DNA from: Staphylococcus sp. M0911
GTDB taxonomy: Bacteria > Bacillota > Bacilli > Staphylococcales > Staphylococcaceae
Reading direction: 5' to 3'
Assembly (NCBI RefSeq): GCF_003491325.1
Contig: NZ_CP022881.1
Span: 1,860,001 to 1,924,000, forward strand
Length of the DNA: 64,000 nt
Shown: positions 21,538 through 31,349 of the stretch, in pieces
Position numbering within the stretch: the first letter of the stretch is position 1
Layout: the number at the start of each line of letters is the position of its first letter
Translations under genes and position numbers: made by a program
The notes under the pieces: model-generated
Told to the model about the DNA's origin: nothing
Databases searched by the model: none
The model's input: the letters and a program-made list of their open reading frames with translations, nothing else

Positions 21538-22500
21538 TTAACTTGATACAGGTGTTATGGCTGGTTCATTATTAAGAACTGCTTTAATATTATCAATACA
21601 CAATTGCACCATACGATCTCGCGTATATTCTGAGGCACTTCCTATATGAGGAACAATCACTACATTAGGCATTTTAAGTAGTGGGTGCTCTACATCAATC
21701 GGCTCTTGCTCCAACACATCTAGTCCACATGCCAAAATTTGTCCAGTATTCAATGCATGTACTAAATCATTTTCGTTCACAATTGCACCTCTACCGATAT
21801 TGATAAAAATGGCATCTGTTTTCATCTTTGCAAAAGCTTCGGCATTGAATTTGTATTTAGTTTCGTCCGTCAAGGGCGCAGTACAAACAACAAAATCACT
21901 GTTCTCTAATAGTTCTTCAAAGGATACAAATGACGCGTTGTAATCACGTTCTGCATCTTCATGTCTGGAACGATTATGATAAAGAATGTTAGTGTCGAAC
22001 CCTTTTAATCGTTTGGCAAATGCTTTTCCAATGTCTCCCATTCCGAATATACCAATTGTTGATCCATAGACATCTTTTCCTGACAATAAATATGGCCCCC
22101 AACTCTTCCACTGACCATCTTGAACATATTTTTCTGCTTCAACAATTCGACGTGCAGTTGCCAACATTAAAGTAAAACCTAATTCAGCAGTTGTCTCGGT
22201 AAGTACTTCCGGTGTGTTAGTAACTATGATACCTTTTTGTTTAGCTATATTAACGTCAATATTATCATATCCTACTGCCATGTTTGCGATTACTTTTAGA
22301 TGTGGTGCATTTGCAAGACATGTTTCGTCTATTGTTTCACTTAATGTGATAAAACATGCGATAGCATCTTGTACTTCCGCTAAAAATTTATCTCTAGGCA
22401 TGGGTATCAAAGACTCATTCCAAACGACTACCTCTGCGATGTCTTCTAATTGTGATATGAATTTTTGAGGGATTTGACGTGTTACAATAATTTTATTCAA
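21538..22500 (-). CDS. D-2-hydroxyacid dehydrogenase (GyaR-like)
   Basis: A 320-residue NAD(P)-dependent 2-hydroxyacid dehydrogenase, most like glyoxylate/hydroxypyruvate reductases. The Rossmann motif IGIFGMGDIGKAFAKRLKGF is near residues 147-166. The catalytic Arg is in NIGRGAIVNE near 231-240, Glu in LDVLEQEP near 258-265, and His in PHIGSAS near 281-287. I start it at the TTG at 22500 because AGGAG lies eight bases upstream; an in-frame ATG at 22524 has no such site. It follows the NagD-like gene after 28 bases and is probably cotranscribed. Confidence 0.85.
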   Translation of the reverse strand: MNKIIVTRQIPQKFISQLEDIAEVVVWNESLIPMPRDKFLAEVQDAIACFITLSETIDETCLANAPHLKVIANMAVGYDNIDVNIAKQKGIIVTNTPEVLTETTAELGFTLMLATARRIVEAEKYVQDGQWKSWGPYLLSGKDVYGSTIGIFGMGDIGKAFAKRLKGFDTNILYHNRSRHEDAERDYNASFVSFEELLENSDFVVCTAPLTDETKYKFNAEAFAKMKTDAIFINIGRGAIVNENDLVHALNTGQILACGLDVLEQEPIDVEHPLLKMPNVVIVPHIGSASEYTRDRMVQLCIDNIKAVLNNEPAITPVSS

Positions 22501-22528
22501 TTTACAATCTCCTCTCAACTTCATAAAT

Positions 22529-23308
22529 TTATTTTTCTAATTCGGTAATGGCTTCATTTAAATCTTTGAATGAATGCGTTGGTGGTACATCTTTTGTTTG
22601 AATTTCTTCAAATGTTGTTACACCTGTTTGTACATGTATCGTATCAATACCAACATTAATGCCTGACATAATATCAGTATCATATAAATCTCCAACCATT
22701 GCCACATCTTGTTTATCAAGTTGTAGTATATCTAATGATTTTTCCATAATGATTGTTTCCGGTTTACCGATGAATTGTGGTTGAACCCCAGTAGATACTG
22801 TCACAACACTTGTTATCGCACCATTCCCAGGTAAAAAGCCACGCTCTTTTGGTATTGAGACATCTGGATTTGTTGAAATAAATGTTGCACCGTTTCTGAC
22901 TGCTAGTGTTGCAATCGCAAGTTTTTCATACGTTACATTTTCATCTAAACCTATGACCACATAATCTACATTTTCATCATCTTTAACTTCAAGTCCAGCT
23001 TCAGTAAGCGCAGTATGTAGACCTTCTCCACCTAACATATAAACAGAAGCACCTGGTGATTTTTCTGAGATATAATCTGCAGTTGCTAATGCAGATGTAA
23101 CCACTTCATTAGCTGATGCATCAATGTTCATTTCATGTAGTTTTGCTGCGACCTGTTCAGGTGTTTTTGTTGAGTTGTTTGTTACATATAAATGAGGGAT
23201 TTGATGTTGATTTAAATAATCAATAAATTGACTTGCACCATCAATTTCATCAGTACCTTTATACATCGTTCCATCTAAATCAATTAAATATGCCTTGTAA
23301 TGCTTCAC
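22529..23308 (-). CDS. HAD-IIA family hydrolase, NagD-like
   Basis: A 259-residue haloacid dehalogenase-type phosphatase. Motif I ([12 protein letters not shown]) is at residues 8-19, motif II ([11 protein letters not shown]) near 41-51, the motif III lysine in the FIGKPE segment near 185, and motif IV (VGDLYDTDI) near 206-214. The substrate of the NagD group is broad (nucleotide and sugar phosphates), so I give no specific name. It starts two bases after the DUF86 gene ends. Confidence 0.88.
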   Translation of the reverse strand: MKHYKAYLIDLDGTMYKGTDEIDGASQFIDYLNQHQIPHLYVTNNSTKTPEQVAAKLHEMNIDASANEVVTSALATADYISEKSPGASVYMLGGEGLHTALTEAGLEVKDDENVDYVVIGLDENVTYEKLAIATLAVRNGATFISTNPDVSIPKERGFLPGNGAITSVVTVSTGVQPQFIGKPETIIMEKSLDILQLDKQDVAMVGDLYDTDIMSGINVGIDTIHVQTGVTTFEEIQTKDVPPTHSFKDLNEAITELEK

Positions 23309-23310
23309 GC

Positions 23311-23742
23311 TTAATTCTCTCCTTTACCAAATGCAGTAATTGGAACATTTTCATTATTTAGAAATTGCACAACCTCATTAATAAATTGTTTATAATATGG
23401 TAATGCATGATCAAATAATGGTTCAATTTCCTTAGTATCTAGTTGAATGTAGTTGTGTGCAAATTGCTTTCTAACATCAACAGTTTGATTAATATGCTCT
23501 TGTGTCTCTTTTGAAATGACGTTTTCCAATTCTAAAATATCGATAACATCTTTATAATTACCTGGATCTCTTAAAATGAATCCATCAATAATCATATTGC
23601 CAATATCGACTGAAGATTCGATTAACATTTGTGCAATTCTTTCAAATGCATATTGATTTGTTTTATTTGTTTCATAATCATTTGTTAATTGTTGTAAGTA
23701 ATTTAGTTTTTCTGATAGTTTATCTTTATCTACAAAATACAT
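23311..23742 (-). CDS. DUF86/HepT-like protein (YutE type)
   Basis: A 143-residue helical protein of the DUF86/HepT-like family. The RX4-6HxY pattern of HepT RNases is recognisable in [12 protein letters not shown] near residues 91-102. HepT toxins usually pair with a MntA nucleotidyltransferase; no such partner is next to this gene, and in staphylococci and Bacillus (YutE) it stands within a housekeeping operon, so I do not call it a toxin. It is the first gene of a likely three-gene operon with the NagD-like and dehydrogenase genes. Confidence 0.8.
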   Translation of the reverse strand: MYFVDKDKLSEKLNYLQQLTNDYETNKTNQYAFERIAQMLIESSVDIGNMIIDGFILRDPGNYKDVIDILELENVISKETQEHINQTVDVRKQFAHNYIQLDTKEIEPLFDHALPYYKQFINEVVQFLNNENVPITAFGKGEN

Positions 23743-23781
23743 TCCTTAGTCACCTCTTATTATCTTAATCATATCACAACT

Positions 23782-23810
23782 TTGCAGTACACTTCATTTG
23801 TCGTTATACT
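23782..23810 (+). promoter_or_regulatory. Promoter of the DUF3055 gene
   Basis: TTGCAG at 23782-23787 and TATACT at 23805-23810 with a 17-base spacer, 38 bases before the start codon. Confidence 0.6.
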
Positions 23811-23847
23811 AACTTTAGTAAATTTCGTATTAAAGGGGTCATAAAAA

Positions 23848-24114
23848 ATGATTGATATGTATTTATATGATGATGAAGAACAAAGCCAAGTTCAATTCGT
23901 TGGCTTTGTTGGAGAACATAGTCGATACGACTTAATGTTAGTACAAACAGATCGTCATTATGAAAAAACACTTGTCTTAAATATGCAAACTAATAAATTT
24001 GGTATCATAGGTTCAGATGATATTGAAGAGGAAGGTTATATCGCTCATATTCTTGGGGTATCAGCTGAAGAAGGCGATGAAATCATTGAATATCTAAATG
24101 AGGTTATTCAATAA
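23848..24114 (+). CDS. DUF3055 family protein
   Basis: An 88-residue acidic cytosolic protein, conserved in staphylococci and bacilli. It has a short acidic start (YLYDDEEQSQVQFVGF) and the conserved HSRYDLMLVQTDRHYEKTLV block near residues 29-48. Its function is unknown. It is a single gene with its own promoter and a strong bidirectional terminator, convergent with the YutD gene. Confidence 0.82.
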   Translation: MIDMYLYDDEEQSQVQFVGFVGEHSRYDLMLVQTDRHYEKTLVLNMQTNKFGIIGSDDIEEEGYIAHILGVSAEEGDEIIEYLNEVIQ

Positions 24115-24119
24115 AAGTA

Positions 24120-24159
24120 AATCTCCCTCTGTTTACGCTAGCGTTTACAGAGGGAGATT
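24120..24159. terminator. Bidirectional terminator
   Basis: AATCTCCCTCTGT at 24120-24132 pairs perfectly with ACAGAGGGAGATT at 24147-24159. The loop holds CGCTAGCG, a self-complementary octamer. Confidence 0.85.
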
Positions 24160-24188
24160 ATTTATTTGATTATTGTTAATTTATTGTT

Positions 24189-24563
24189 TTATTTTTCAGT
24201 ATCTTGGATTGTAGGTTGTATTTTAACATCATGCAATTTATCTTCTTGATCTATAATTGCTGGATCATCTATTTGTTGTTTCACTTCATTTTTAGATAAA
24301 TGCTTTACTACAAAATAAGGACACCCAAAATTACAATATTCTAATAAGTAGTCCTGAATACTTGAGAAGCGTTTACTGATTTCAGCTTTTTTGTTTGTAT
24401 CTTTATAGAATCCTTTTAAACGTAATTGATCGTATCCAAAGTCTCCTACGACATAATCATATTTATCTAATATATCTGAATATCTGTTGGCAAATATTTC
24501 TTCATCGAAACATGCTCTATAATCTTCTATTAATTCAAAATATTGTTGTTCTACTTTTATCAT
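24189..24563 (-). CDS. YutD family protein
   Basis: A 124-residue protein of the YutD family. The conserved segments FANRYSDILDKYDYVVGDFGYDQLRLKG (split across residues 24-51) and YLLEYCNFGCPYFVVKH (residues 72-88) include a CxxxC pair. The C-terminal 30 residues are variable and acidic. The function is unknown, but the gene is widely conserved beside lipA and yunD homologues in Firmicutes, as here. Confidence 0.85.
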   Translation of the reverse strand: MIKVEQQYFELIEDYRACFDEEIFANRYSDILDKYDYVVGDFGYDQLRLKGFYKDTNKKAEISKRFSSIQDYLLEYCNFGCPYFVVKHLSKNEVKQQIDDPAIIDQEDKLHDVKIQPTIQDTEK

Positions 24564-24664
24564 TTTTTCACCTAATCCACTTTTCGAATGATTATGTCTC
24601 TATTTTAACAATTTTAGCCTTTAATATACAATTTTACTCACTTTCGTATACTACATAAATAATC

Positions 24665-24710
24665 TAAAAAACAAGAACCACTTCATTTATTCTCATAAAA
24701 AAGTGGTTCT
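24665..24710 (-). terminator. lipA terminator
   Basis: AGAACCACTT at 24674-24683 pairs with AAGTGGTTCT at 24701-24710. A run of Ts follows on the minus strand. Confidence 0.82.
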
Positions 24711-24752
24711 ATCAAAACATTCAACTTCATTTAATGAATGTCATTACTATGA

Positions 24753-25670
24753 TTAGCTATTTAATTGTTCTTCACCTTGACGTTGTCTTTCTTTTGCAGC
24801 TTCATTAACTTGTTCGTCTGCATGATAAGAACTACGTACTAATGGTCCTGCTTGACAATGCTTAAATCCTTTTTCCATTGCTACTTTTCTCATTTTACCA
24901 AATTCTAATGGTGTGTAATATTTCTCAACTTTTAAATGTTTACGTGATGGTTGTAAATATTGGCCTATAGTTAAAATATCTACATCATTAGCACGTAAAT
25001 CATCCATTGTTTCATAAATTTCTTCCATTGTTTCCCCTAAGCCAACCATTAAACTTGATTTTGTAGGAATATCTGGTTGTAATTCTTTAGAACGACGTAA
25101 GAATTCTAACGTGCGATCATATGTTGCACGAGCACGAACTCTAGGTGTTAGACGACGAACTGTTTCGATATTGTGGTTTAAGATATCTGGTTTAGATGCC
25201 ATTAAAGTTTCTAACGCGTCGTAGTCACCACCCATGTCTGACGGTAAAATCTCGATTGTAGTGAATGGGTTTCTTGCTCTAACTTTTCTTACTGTTTCAG
25301 CATAAACATTTGAACCCGCATCACGTAAATCATCACGAGCTACTGCAGTAATAACAACATGTTTTAAGTTCATTAATTCTACTGATTCTGCAACACGTTC
25401 TGGTTCATTTAAATCTAATTCATTAGGCAAACCAGTTTTAACGGCACAGAAACGACAAGCACGTGTACATACAGCTCCTAAAATCATAAATGTAGCTGTA
25501 CGTCTTTCTCCCCAACACTCATGTATATTTGGACACTTTGCTTCTTCGCAAACAGTGTGTAAATTCTTTTCGCGCATCATTTTCTTAAGGCCAGTATAGT
25601 TTTCGTTCGTGTTTAGCTTTATTTTCAACCAATCTGGTTTTCGTAGTATTTCCTCATTTTTTGTAGCCAT
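24753..25670 (-). CDS. lipA: Lipoyl synthase
   Basis: A 305-residue radical-SAM enzyme that inserts two sulfurs into octanoyl groups on carrier proteins. Both cluster motifs are complete: Cys41, Cys46 and Cys52 ([12 protein letters not shown]) for the auxiliary cluster, and Cys68, Cys72 and Cys75 (CTRACRFC) for the radical-SAM cluster. The C-terminal RSSYHADE contains the Ser that binds the auxiliary cluster. The enzyme consumes its own cluster, so it depends on the suf and nfu genes in this window; GcvH at 42429 is one of its substrates. Confidence 0.96.
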   Translation of the reverse strand: MATKNEEILRKPDWLKIKLNTNENYTGLKKMMREKNLHTVCEEAKCPNIHECWGERRTATFMILGAVCTRACRFCAVKTGLPNELDLNEPERVAESVELMNLKHVVITAVARDDLRDAGSNVYAETVRKVRARNPFTTIEILPSDMGGDYDALETLMASKPDILNHNIETVRRLTPRVRARATYDRTLEFLRRSKELQPDIPTKSSLMVGLGETMEEIYETMDDLRANDVDILTIGQYLQPSRKHLKVEKYYTPLEFGKMRKVAMEKGFKHCQAGPLVRSSYHADEQVNEAAKERQRQGEEQLNS

Positions 25671-25754
25671 AACAACGCATACCCTCCTGTTTAATCTCTC
25701 TCTTTATTATTATAACGAAATTAACAGTAAATTAAAATCTAATCTATTGTTATT

Positions 25755-27074
25755 TTAAAATTCCAGTAACTTTTGTTTAAATATATCTCGTAAAAATTCG
25801 GGCATTATATATTCTGTTGGAAGTCCTTTCAACGATGGGAAATATCTACCAAATGTATACATATCTACTGTTCCTAAAATATAATGTTCATCATTTTGTA
25901 TTTCTTTTCCATCTATAAAATAACGTCCCTCTGATTCAATAAAACCTAATCGATATAAAATATATCCCCCAAAAATATCTCCACGGAATCCAAGGCCTTG
26001 AGCATGTTCGTGCATATACTCTTGCTTTTGACTTTTAACAATGACTTCTTTAAGTTCTTCGCCTGTCAATTTTACTCTTACAACATTGATGGGATGAGGT
26101 AACATGCGATGAATATCAAATTCCGTAATTTCATCCGCTTCAATGCCTTTTACAATTAAACCTGCATTTATAATTGTACAATCTGCATTTGTGAATTCAT
26201 AGACACTTTCTGCTAATAAATACGACGTTTTTGTGATTACATCTGTTTTATTATCTAACTTAAGCGGGTGATTCACAACTGGCGTACGCATCATCGCCTT
26301 TCCTTCCTCATCAAAGTTGGTTTGAACTTCTGGTAACGTTTCTAACGGATGTAAGCACGCAGTCTTCCGAGTTATGCTTTTATTTTCAATTGTTAAGTTC
26401 ACTTCTCCTAAGTAATTTCCATACTTCCCAGCTGCTGCCATTAAGACTCCATTATTCATTTGGCCATGATCAAAATGGTGATGTGTATGACTACCAAGAA
26501 TTAAATCAATTTCCGGAATTTCTTGGCATAATTTTTCATCAAAAAATACACCTACATGACTCATTACAATTAGTACATCATATTGTCCATCGTTTGCTTT
26601 AATTTCATCTTTGATGGATTCGAGTGGATTTGTAACAACCCAATCCAAAGCTCTATAAAATGGTGTAAATGGTGCTGTTGCCGCTACAAATAATATACGT
26701 ACACCATCTATTTCTTTTATATATGATGATGCTATACGGTTAGGCAGACGTCCCTCTTCATCAAATACGTTAGCACAAATCACTTCAAATTGTGCATTTG
26801 TATATAAATTTTGTAATGCCTCATGCGAAATTGTCATACCTTCGTTATTACCTATTGTTGCAATATCACATTTAGCTTCATTTAATAATTCTATATTTTT
26901 CTTTCCTAGGGTTGCTTGTGTAATCGGTGCTGATAAATCAACATGATCACCTATATCCAAATATAGTGAGGGATGTTGAAGTTTTGAGCGATGTTCTGTC
27001 ATATATGATTGAATACGTGCATATTCGTTGAGATGACTATGAATATCATTAGTATGGTATATAGTTAACTTCAA
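25755..27074 (-). CDS. Bifunctional metallophosphatase/5'-nucleotidase (YunD type)
   Basis: A 439-residue protein of the UshA/YunD family. The N-terminal calcineurin-like metallophosphatase domain shows YHTNDIHSHL at residues 6-15, DIGDHVD near 40, GNNEGM near 75, and SHVGV and GSHTHHHFDHG near 170-205. The C-terminal 5'-nucleotidase domain follows from about residue 270. No signal peptide is visible, so it is probably cytosolic, unlike UshA. It may hydrolyse nucleotides or related phosphoesters. Confidence 0.88.
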   Translation of the reverse strand: MKLTIYHTNDIHSHLNEYARIQSYMTEHRSKLQHPSLYLDIGDHVDLSAPITQATLGKKNIELLNEAKCDIATIGNNEGMTISHEALQNLYTNAQFEVICANVFDEEGRLPNRIASSYIKEIDGVRILFVAATAPFTPFYRALDWVVTNPLESIKDEIKANDGQYDVLIVMSHVGVFFDEKLCQEIPEIDLILGSHTHHHFDHGQMNNGVLMAAAGKYGNYLGEVNLTIENKSITRKTACLHPLETLPEVQTNFDEEGKAMMRTPVVNHPLKLDNKTDVITKTSYLLAESVYEFTNADCTIINAGLIVKGIEADEITEFDIHRMLPHPINVVRVKLTGEELKEVIVKSQKQEYMHEHAQGLGFRGDIFGGYILYRLGFIESEGRYFIDGKEIQNDEHYILGTVDMYTFGRYFPSLKGLPTEYIMPEFLRDIFKQKLLEF

Positions 27075-27165
27075 AATACTTCCCCCTTTTTAAAATGACT
27101 TTATAAGGTCATATATAATGTAACATGTATCGTTAAAACGAATAGATTATATGTACTTTTAACTT

Positions 27166-27993
27166 TTAAATAATAGATTTAATAATTAAATATGCACCTA
27201 TTAGCAACATTACAGTACGTAACAACATGACGACTGTGTCAGACTTAATCGAATGATTGACTTTAACACCAATTTTAGCGCCTATATAACTAGAAATAAT
27301 AAGTACAATTGAATAATCCCAAGCTACATGACCTTGTATGATATGTCCAATTGAACTCATCACACTTGAAAAGAAAATCATCATCATACTTGTTCCAACT
27401 GCTACATGCGGTGGAAATCTAAATACAATTAACATTAACGGCGTCATTAATGCACCTCCACCAATACCAAACAATCCTGTAAGAATACCGATCAATAAAG
27501 TAGCAATAAAAGCAACGAATGGTGGTACGCTATAATGATATGTCTTACCTTCTGCATCTATATATGTTTTTTCGTATTGAGGTTTATTAAATATTTTAAA
27601 TGGTTTAATTTTATGTCTTACCATTAACAATATGGCTACAAAAATCATAAATATCCCAAAATAGAGATTAAATGACTTTAATGTTAAATATTGACTTAAA
27701 AAAGACCCAATTAATGACCCTGGTAATAATCCAAATAAGAAAATAGAGCCATTTTTTATATCAACTTGTTTCGTCTTTAAATAGCCTAATGAGGAAGACA
27801 ACCCAGTCACAATGAGAATGACAGACGATGTCCCTATTGCGATTTGAGTCGTAATACCATGTAATATACTATGATCGACTCCAAGATAGACTAATGTAGG
27901 TACAATAATGATGCCTCCGCCAATACCTACTATTGAACCTATAATCGCTGACAATCCACCAATGATAATTAATAATAAAATCGTTAATAACAT
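27166..27993 (-). CDS. TSUP family transporter (YunE type)
   Basis: A 275-residue membrane protein of the sulfite exporter TauE/SafE (TSUP) family, with about eight helices. The internal duplication is visible: GSIVGIGGGIIIVPTLV near residues 19-35 and GLFGIGGGALMTPLMLI near 174-190. Substrates in the family are sulfur-containing anions; which one is used here is not known. The DUF72 gene upstream ends 13 bases away, so the two may be cotranscribed. Confidence 0.86.
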   Translation of the reverse strand: MLLTILLLIIIGGLSAIIGSIVGIGGGIIIVPTLVYLGVDHSILHGITTQIAIGTSSVILIVTGLSSSLGYLKTKQVDIKNGSIFLFGLLPGSLIGSFLSQYLTLKSFNLYFGIFMIFVAILLMVRHKIKPFKIFNKPQYEKTYIDAEGKTYHYSVPPFVAFIATLLIGILTGLFGIGGGALMTPLMLIVFRFPPHVAVGTSMMMIFFSSVMSSIGHIIQGHVAWDYSIVLIISSYIGAKIGVKVNHSIKSDTVVMLLRTVMLLIGAYLIIKSII

Positions 27994-28006
27994 TTACTTT
28001 CGCCTC

Positions 28007-28855
28007 TTAGAATAATTCTAGTTGTTGTGGTGCTAGTCCTTCATAGTCAATACCGAGAATATTTTGATATGTTTTAGCATTTTGAGCTGCATGACCACCA
28101 GAATTATTATTAAAAACAACGTATACTTGTTTAGCTTTTTGTTCTAAAATTTTAACTTTTTGTGCTAAATCCAGTAATTCTGTTTCATTATAATTGTATA
28201 AATATCTTACATCTCGCCATTCTTGATCTGTCATATCTTTTTTTGTCCAACCATGTACGTTTCGTCCATGATATCTAACAAAAGCGATATCACTGGTTAT
28301 TCTATTTACAAGTGGGATACTTGCATCTTTGACTTGTGGTTCATCTACAACTGCATGAATAATTTGATGTTCAGTTAAAAAGGACAATGTTTCCTCTTTA
28401 AATTGATCATTAAACCAAGACTGATGTCTGAATTCAACACACATTGGATAGTCTTGCAGTTGTTGTTTAACATATAAAATATACTTGATATTTTGACTAG
28501 AACAATCAAACCATGGTGGAAATTGTACCAGTACCATAGCTAGTTTATGACTTTCTTGTAATGGTGCCAACATTTCTTTAAATGCATCAAATAGTTCTTG
28601 GCGTGTTTCTGAAAAATCTCTAAAATCTGCATGTAGTGTCAAAGCTTGATGTATTTTAACTACAAATTGAAACCTTTCTGGTGTCTCACTTATCCACTTC
28701 TTGATATTTCGTTCTGGTTGAATCGCATAGTATGATGCATCAAGTTCTACAATAGGAAAATGACTTGCATATGTTTTTAATTTATCTGATTTTCTAGCTA
28801 GATCTTCATATAATGTATCATGATCTCCCCAACCAGTTAGACCTATATTTATCAT
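28007..28855 (-). CDS. DUF72 family protein (YunF type)
   Basis: A 282-residue TIM-barrel-like protein of the DUF72 family. Conserved parts visible are IGLTGWGDHD at residues 3-12, CVEFRHQSWF near 139-148, VRYHGRN near 193-199, and VVFNNNSGGHAAQNA near 247-261. Its biochemical function is unknown. It sits directly upstream of the TSUP transporter gene. Confidence 0.85.
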   Translation of the reverse strand: MINIGLTGWGDHDTLYEDLARKSDKLKTYASHFPIVELDASYYAIQPERNIKKWISETPERFQFVVKIHQALTLHADFRDFSETRQELFDAFKEMLAPLQESHKLAMVLVQFPPWFDCSSQNIKYILYVKQQLQDYPMCVEFRHQSWFNDQFKEETLSFLTEHQIIHAVVDEPQVKDASIPLVNRITSDIAFVRYHGRNVHGWTKKDMTDQEWRDVRYLYNYNETELLDLAQKVKILEQKAKQVYVVFNNNSGGHAAQNAKTYQNILGIDYEGLAPQQLELF

Positions 28856-28972
28856 TTATATCACCAAATTAATGATACCACAGAATAAAACGACGATTCA
28901 CTTTATCTATTTCAAATTTACAGATTCTTATTAATCTATAGGCAACCTACAGATAATGCATCAAATAATAAA

Positions 28973-29002
28973 AACGCTCCCTTAATTATTTAAGAGAGCG
29001 TT
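28973..29002 (-). terminator. Terminator after the nitronate monooxygenase gene
   Basis: AACGCTCCCTTAA at 28973-28985 pairs with TTAAGAGAGCGTT at 28990-29002 with one mismatch. A T-rich tail follows on the minus strand. Confidence 0.82.
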
Positions 29003-29013
29003 TGATTTAACAA

Positions 29014-30093
29014 TTATAAATTGGACATATCACTGATACGACTGACCATACGTTCTATTAAGTTTGCTGCATTTTGTTTTTCAGCTAATCTTGGTGATTG
29101 ACCACTCCATATATGAGTTAGTTCACTATCACCTTGTTGTACTGCAGCCTTTCTAATTTGAGTAGTTAACTGGTTTTGAATCGGGTAATCTGGTATAACT
29201 CCTTGATATTCGCTCATTTCTTTAACGAATTGATTATTAATGCCACGAGCATTTTTACCACTAAAAACATTAGTGACCACTGTATCAGTCTCTTTACTTT
29301 TTAATATAGTGTCTTTAAGTAACTCGTTTGCTCCACTTTCATGAGAAGTTAAGAATGCAGTTCCCATTTGCACACCTTGTGCTCCTAACATTAGACTGGC
29401 AAGTAAACCTCTTTCATCCATAATACCACCAGCTGCGACAACAGGTATAGATACATGATCGACCACTTGAGGTACTAAAGACATTGTGCCAACCATTGGT
29501 TCTACATTATGACTAATTTGTAAAAATGACCCTCTATGTCCACCTGCTTCACTTCCTTGAGCTACAACAATATCTATTCCTGCTTTTTCATTTTCTATAG
29601 CTTCTTCTACTGTTGTTGCTGTACCAATTAATATCACTTGATGTTCTTTTAACTTTTCAATAGTTAATGCATCAGGAATACCGAATGTAAAACTACAGAT
29701 TGGTACATTATACTTAATAATCATATTTATAGCTTCTTTAAATTTTTGAGTTTCATCAATGTTAATCACTGGTTCCTCTAAATGAAAAGCTCTCCTATAC
29801 GGCTTTAACCATGCATTCATATGTTCGACCTGTTGTGGATTTGCTGTAGCATTTTGATGAGGTACAAATAAATTGACCCCAAAAGGTTGAGTGGTCTTTT
29901 CTTTAACTGCTTTAATTTCACTTTCCAACTGATCGATACTAAAATATCCAGCTCCTATTGTACCAAGTCCACCTTTTTCGCTGACAGTAGCAACTAAAGA
30001 TGCAGTAGTACTGCCGGCCATACCTGCTTGAATAATTGGATATTGAATGCCTAATAGACGTGTTAACTTATTGTCATTCCACATATTACTCAC
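29014..30093 (-). CDS. Nitronate monooxygenase family protein
   Basis: A 359-residue FMN-dependent TIM-barrel enzyme of the nitronate monooxygenase (2-nitropropane dioxygenase) family. The start [14 protein letters not shown] is near residues 18-31. [10 protein letters not shown] near 180-189 contains the catalytic His region. [13 protein letters not shown] and [12 protein letters not shown] near 220-245 form the FMN phosphate site. Such enzymes detoxify propionate-3-nitronate. The gene lies five bases from the CNNM/CBS gene and is probably cotranscribed with it. Confidence 0.88.
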   Translation of the reverse strand: MSNMWNDNKLTRLLGIQYPIIQAGMAGSTTASLVATVSEKGGLGTIGAGYFSIDQLESEIKAVKEKTTQPFGVNLFVPHQNATANPQQVEHMNAWLKPYRRAFHLEEPVINIDETQKFKEAINMIIKYNVPICSFTFGIPDALTIEKLKEHQVILIGTATTVEEAIENEKAGIDIVVAQGSEAGGHRGSFLQISHNVEPMVGTMSLVPQVVDHVSIPVVAAGGIMDERGLLASLMLGAQGVQMGTAFLTSHESGANELLKDTILKSKETDTVVTNVFSGKNARGINNQFVKEMSEYQGVIPDYPIQNQLTTQIRKAAVQQGDSELTHIWSGQSPRLAEKQNAANLIERMVSRISDMSNL

Positions 30094-30098
30094 CTTTT

Positions 30099-31127
30099 CT
30101 ATTTGTTACGCTTCGTTTTATTGAGATAGGTTTGATTTTCTAATTTTTCTTCTTCTTCTTTATCTAATTCATCTTCAATTTCCATTCCTAGCAGCTCTTC
30201 AATTAAATCTTCATGTGACACGATTGCATCTGTTCCACCAAATTCGTCTAGTACGATTGCTAAATGTTTTCTAGATATCGTCATTTTTCTAAGTACCCAT
30301 TCAGCCCTATTATGTTCATTTACGAATAATGGTTCTGATGAGAAATTAGTTATTGATTCGTATTTTTTCTTACTCCATGCTAACAGATATTTAGAATGGA
30401 ATACACCTATGACATGATCTATATCTTCATCATAAATTGGATAACGGGTATATGGTTCTTTCATAACGGTGTCATATGCTTCATCAAATGAAATATCTTT
30501 TGGAAATGCTACAACATTAATACGCGGAGTTGTATCTACATCTTTTATTTTAAGGTTTTCGAAATCTAATACGCCTTTTAATCGATTTTGTTCTGTCTCA
30601 TTAAATGCACCTTCACGTCCTGCCACAATCAACATTGTACGTATTTCTTCTTTAGTATACTGATTATCATCAGCTCTATCTTTTGATAATGATTTACTAA
30701 TTTTACTTGTTATAGTATTCAACAATTTTGTAATTGGCTTAAGAATAATAACTAATGTGCGAATGATTGGATAAACAATACGTGATGTTTTATCAGGATT
30801 TGCTGCTGCGATTGCTTTGGGTATCACTTCAGATACTAATACAATGAATATAATCATGATGACTAGCACAGCTAATACATTAAATTGCATTTTTATAGCA
30901 AGAATGGTACCGAGCACTGGCAATATAATATTACTTATATTTTTTATGATTAATATAGTTGTTATAAACTCACTTGGTTTATCTAATAATTGGGAAAGTT
31001 TTTGTGACCTTTTATCACCATTTTTCGCTTCAGTCTGAAATTTACTTTTATTTGCTGCCGTTAACGCTGTTTCACTAAGTGATAAATAGAATGATACGAT
31101 TAATAAGAATATGATAGCTATAATCAT
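30099..31127 (-). CDS. CNNM/CBS-domain membrane protein (CorC/hemolysin C family)
   Basis: A 342-residue protein with a CNNM (DUF21) membrane domain in residues 1-135 ([20 protein letters not shown] is characteristic) and a cytosolic CBS pair from about residue 195 ([40 protein letters not shown]). Family members in S. aureus (MpfA and a second homologue) act in magnesium efflux and tolerance; older annotations say hemolysin. The large C-terminal CorC domain of longer members is missing, and the tail is acidic then basic. The start has AGGAG seven to eight bases upstream. Confidence 0.86.
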   Translation of the reverse strand: MIIAIIFLLIVSFYLSLSETALTAANKSKFQTEAKNGDKRSQKLSQLLDKPSEFITTILIIKNISNIILPVLGTILAIKMQFNVLAVLVIMIIFIVLVSEVIPKAIAAANPDKTSRIVYPIIRTLVIILKPITKLLNTITSKISKSLSKDRADDNQYTKEEIRTMLIVAGREGAFNETEQNRLKGVLDFENLKIKDVDTTPRINVVAFPKDISFDEAYDTVMKEPYTRYPIYDEDIDHVIGVFHSKYLLAWSKKKYESITNFSSEPLFVNEHNRAEWVLRKMTISRKHLAIVLDEFGGTDAIVSHEDLIEELLGMEIEDELDKEEEEKLENQTYLNKTKRNK

Positions 31128-31259
31128 GAGGCATACTCCTTATTCATACAAATTTTCTTTAATAATAATTAAAACATTCCCTTGAATAAGCTTTTATAAA
31201 CTATTCAGTCCATAGCGTGAACTTATAAAGTATTTTACTTGAAATACCCAAATAAAAAA

Positions 31260-31291
31260 CTAGCCAACGGATCATAAAATCCATTGGCTAG
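31260..31291 (-). terminator. suf operon terminator
   Basis: CTAGCCAACGGAT at 31260-31272 pairs with ATCCATTGGCTAG at 31279-31291, with one G-U style mismatch. A T run follows on the minus strand. Confidence 0.85.
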
Positions 31292-31349
31292 CAATGACTG
31301 AGATTAATATCTCAAATTATATCAAACGATGTTCATCTATAAGTTACAA

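Noticed and set aside
23311-23742. HepT toxin of a HepT/MntA toxin-antitoxin system
   Set aside because: No nucleotidyltransferase gene is adjacent and the position in a conserved housekeeping operon matches Bacillus yutE.
30099-31127. Hemolysin
   Set aside because: The domain layout is CNNM plus CBS pair; this family is linked to magnesium export, and the hemolysin label is historical.
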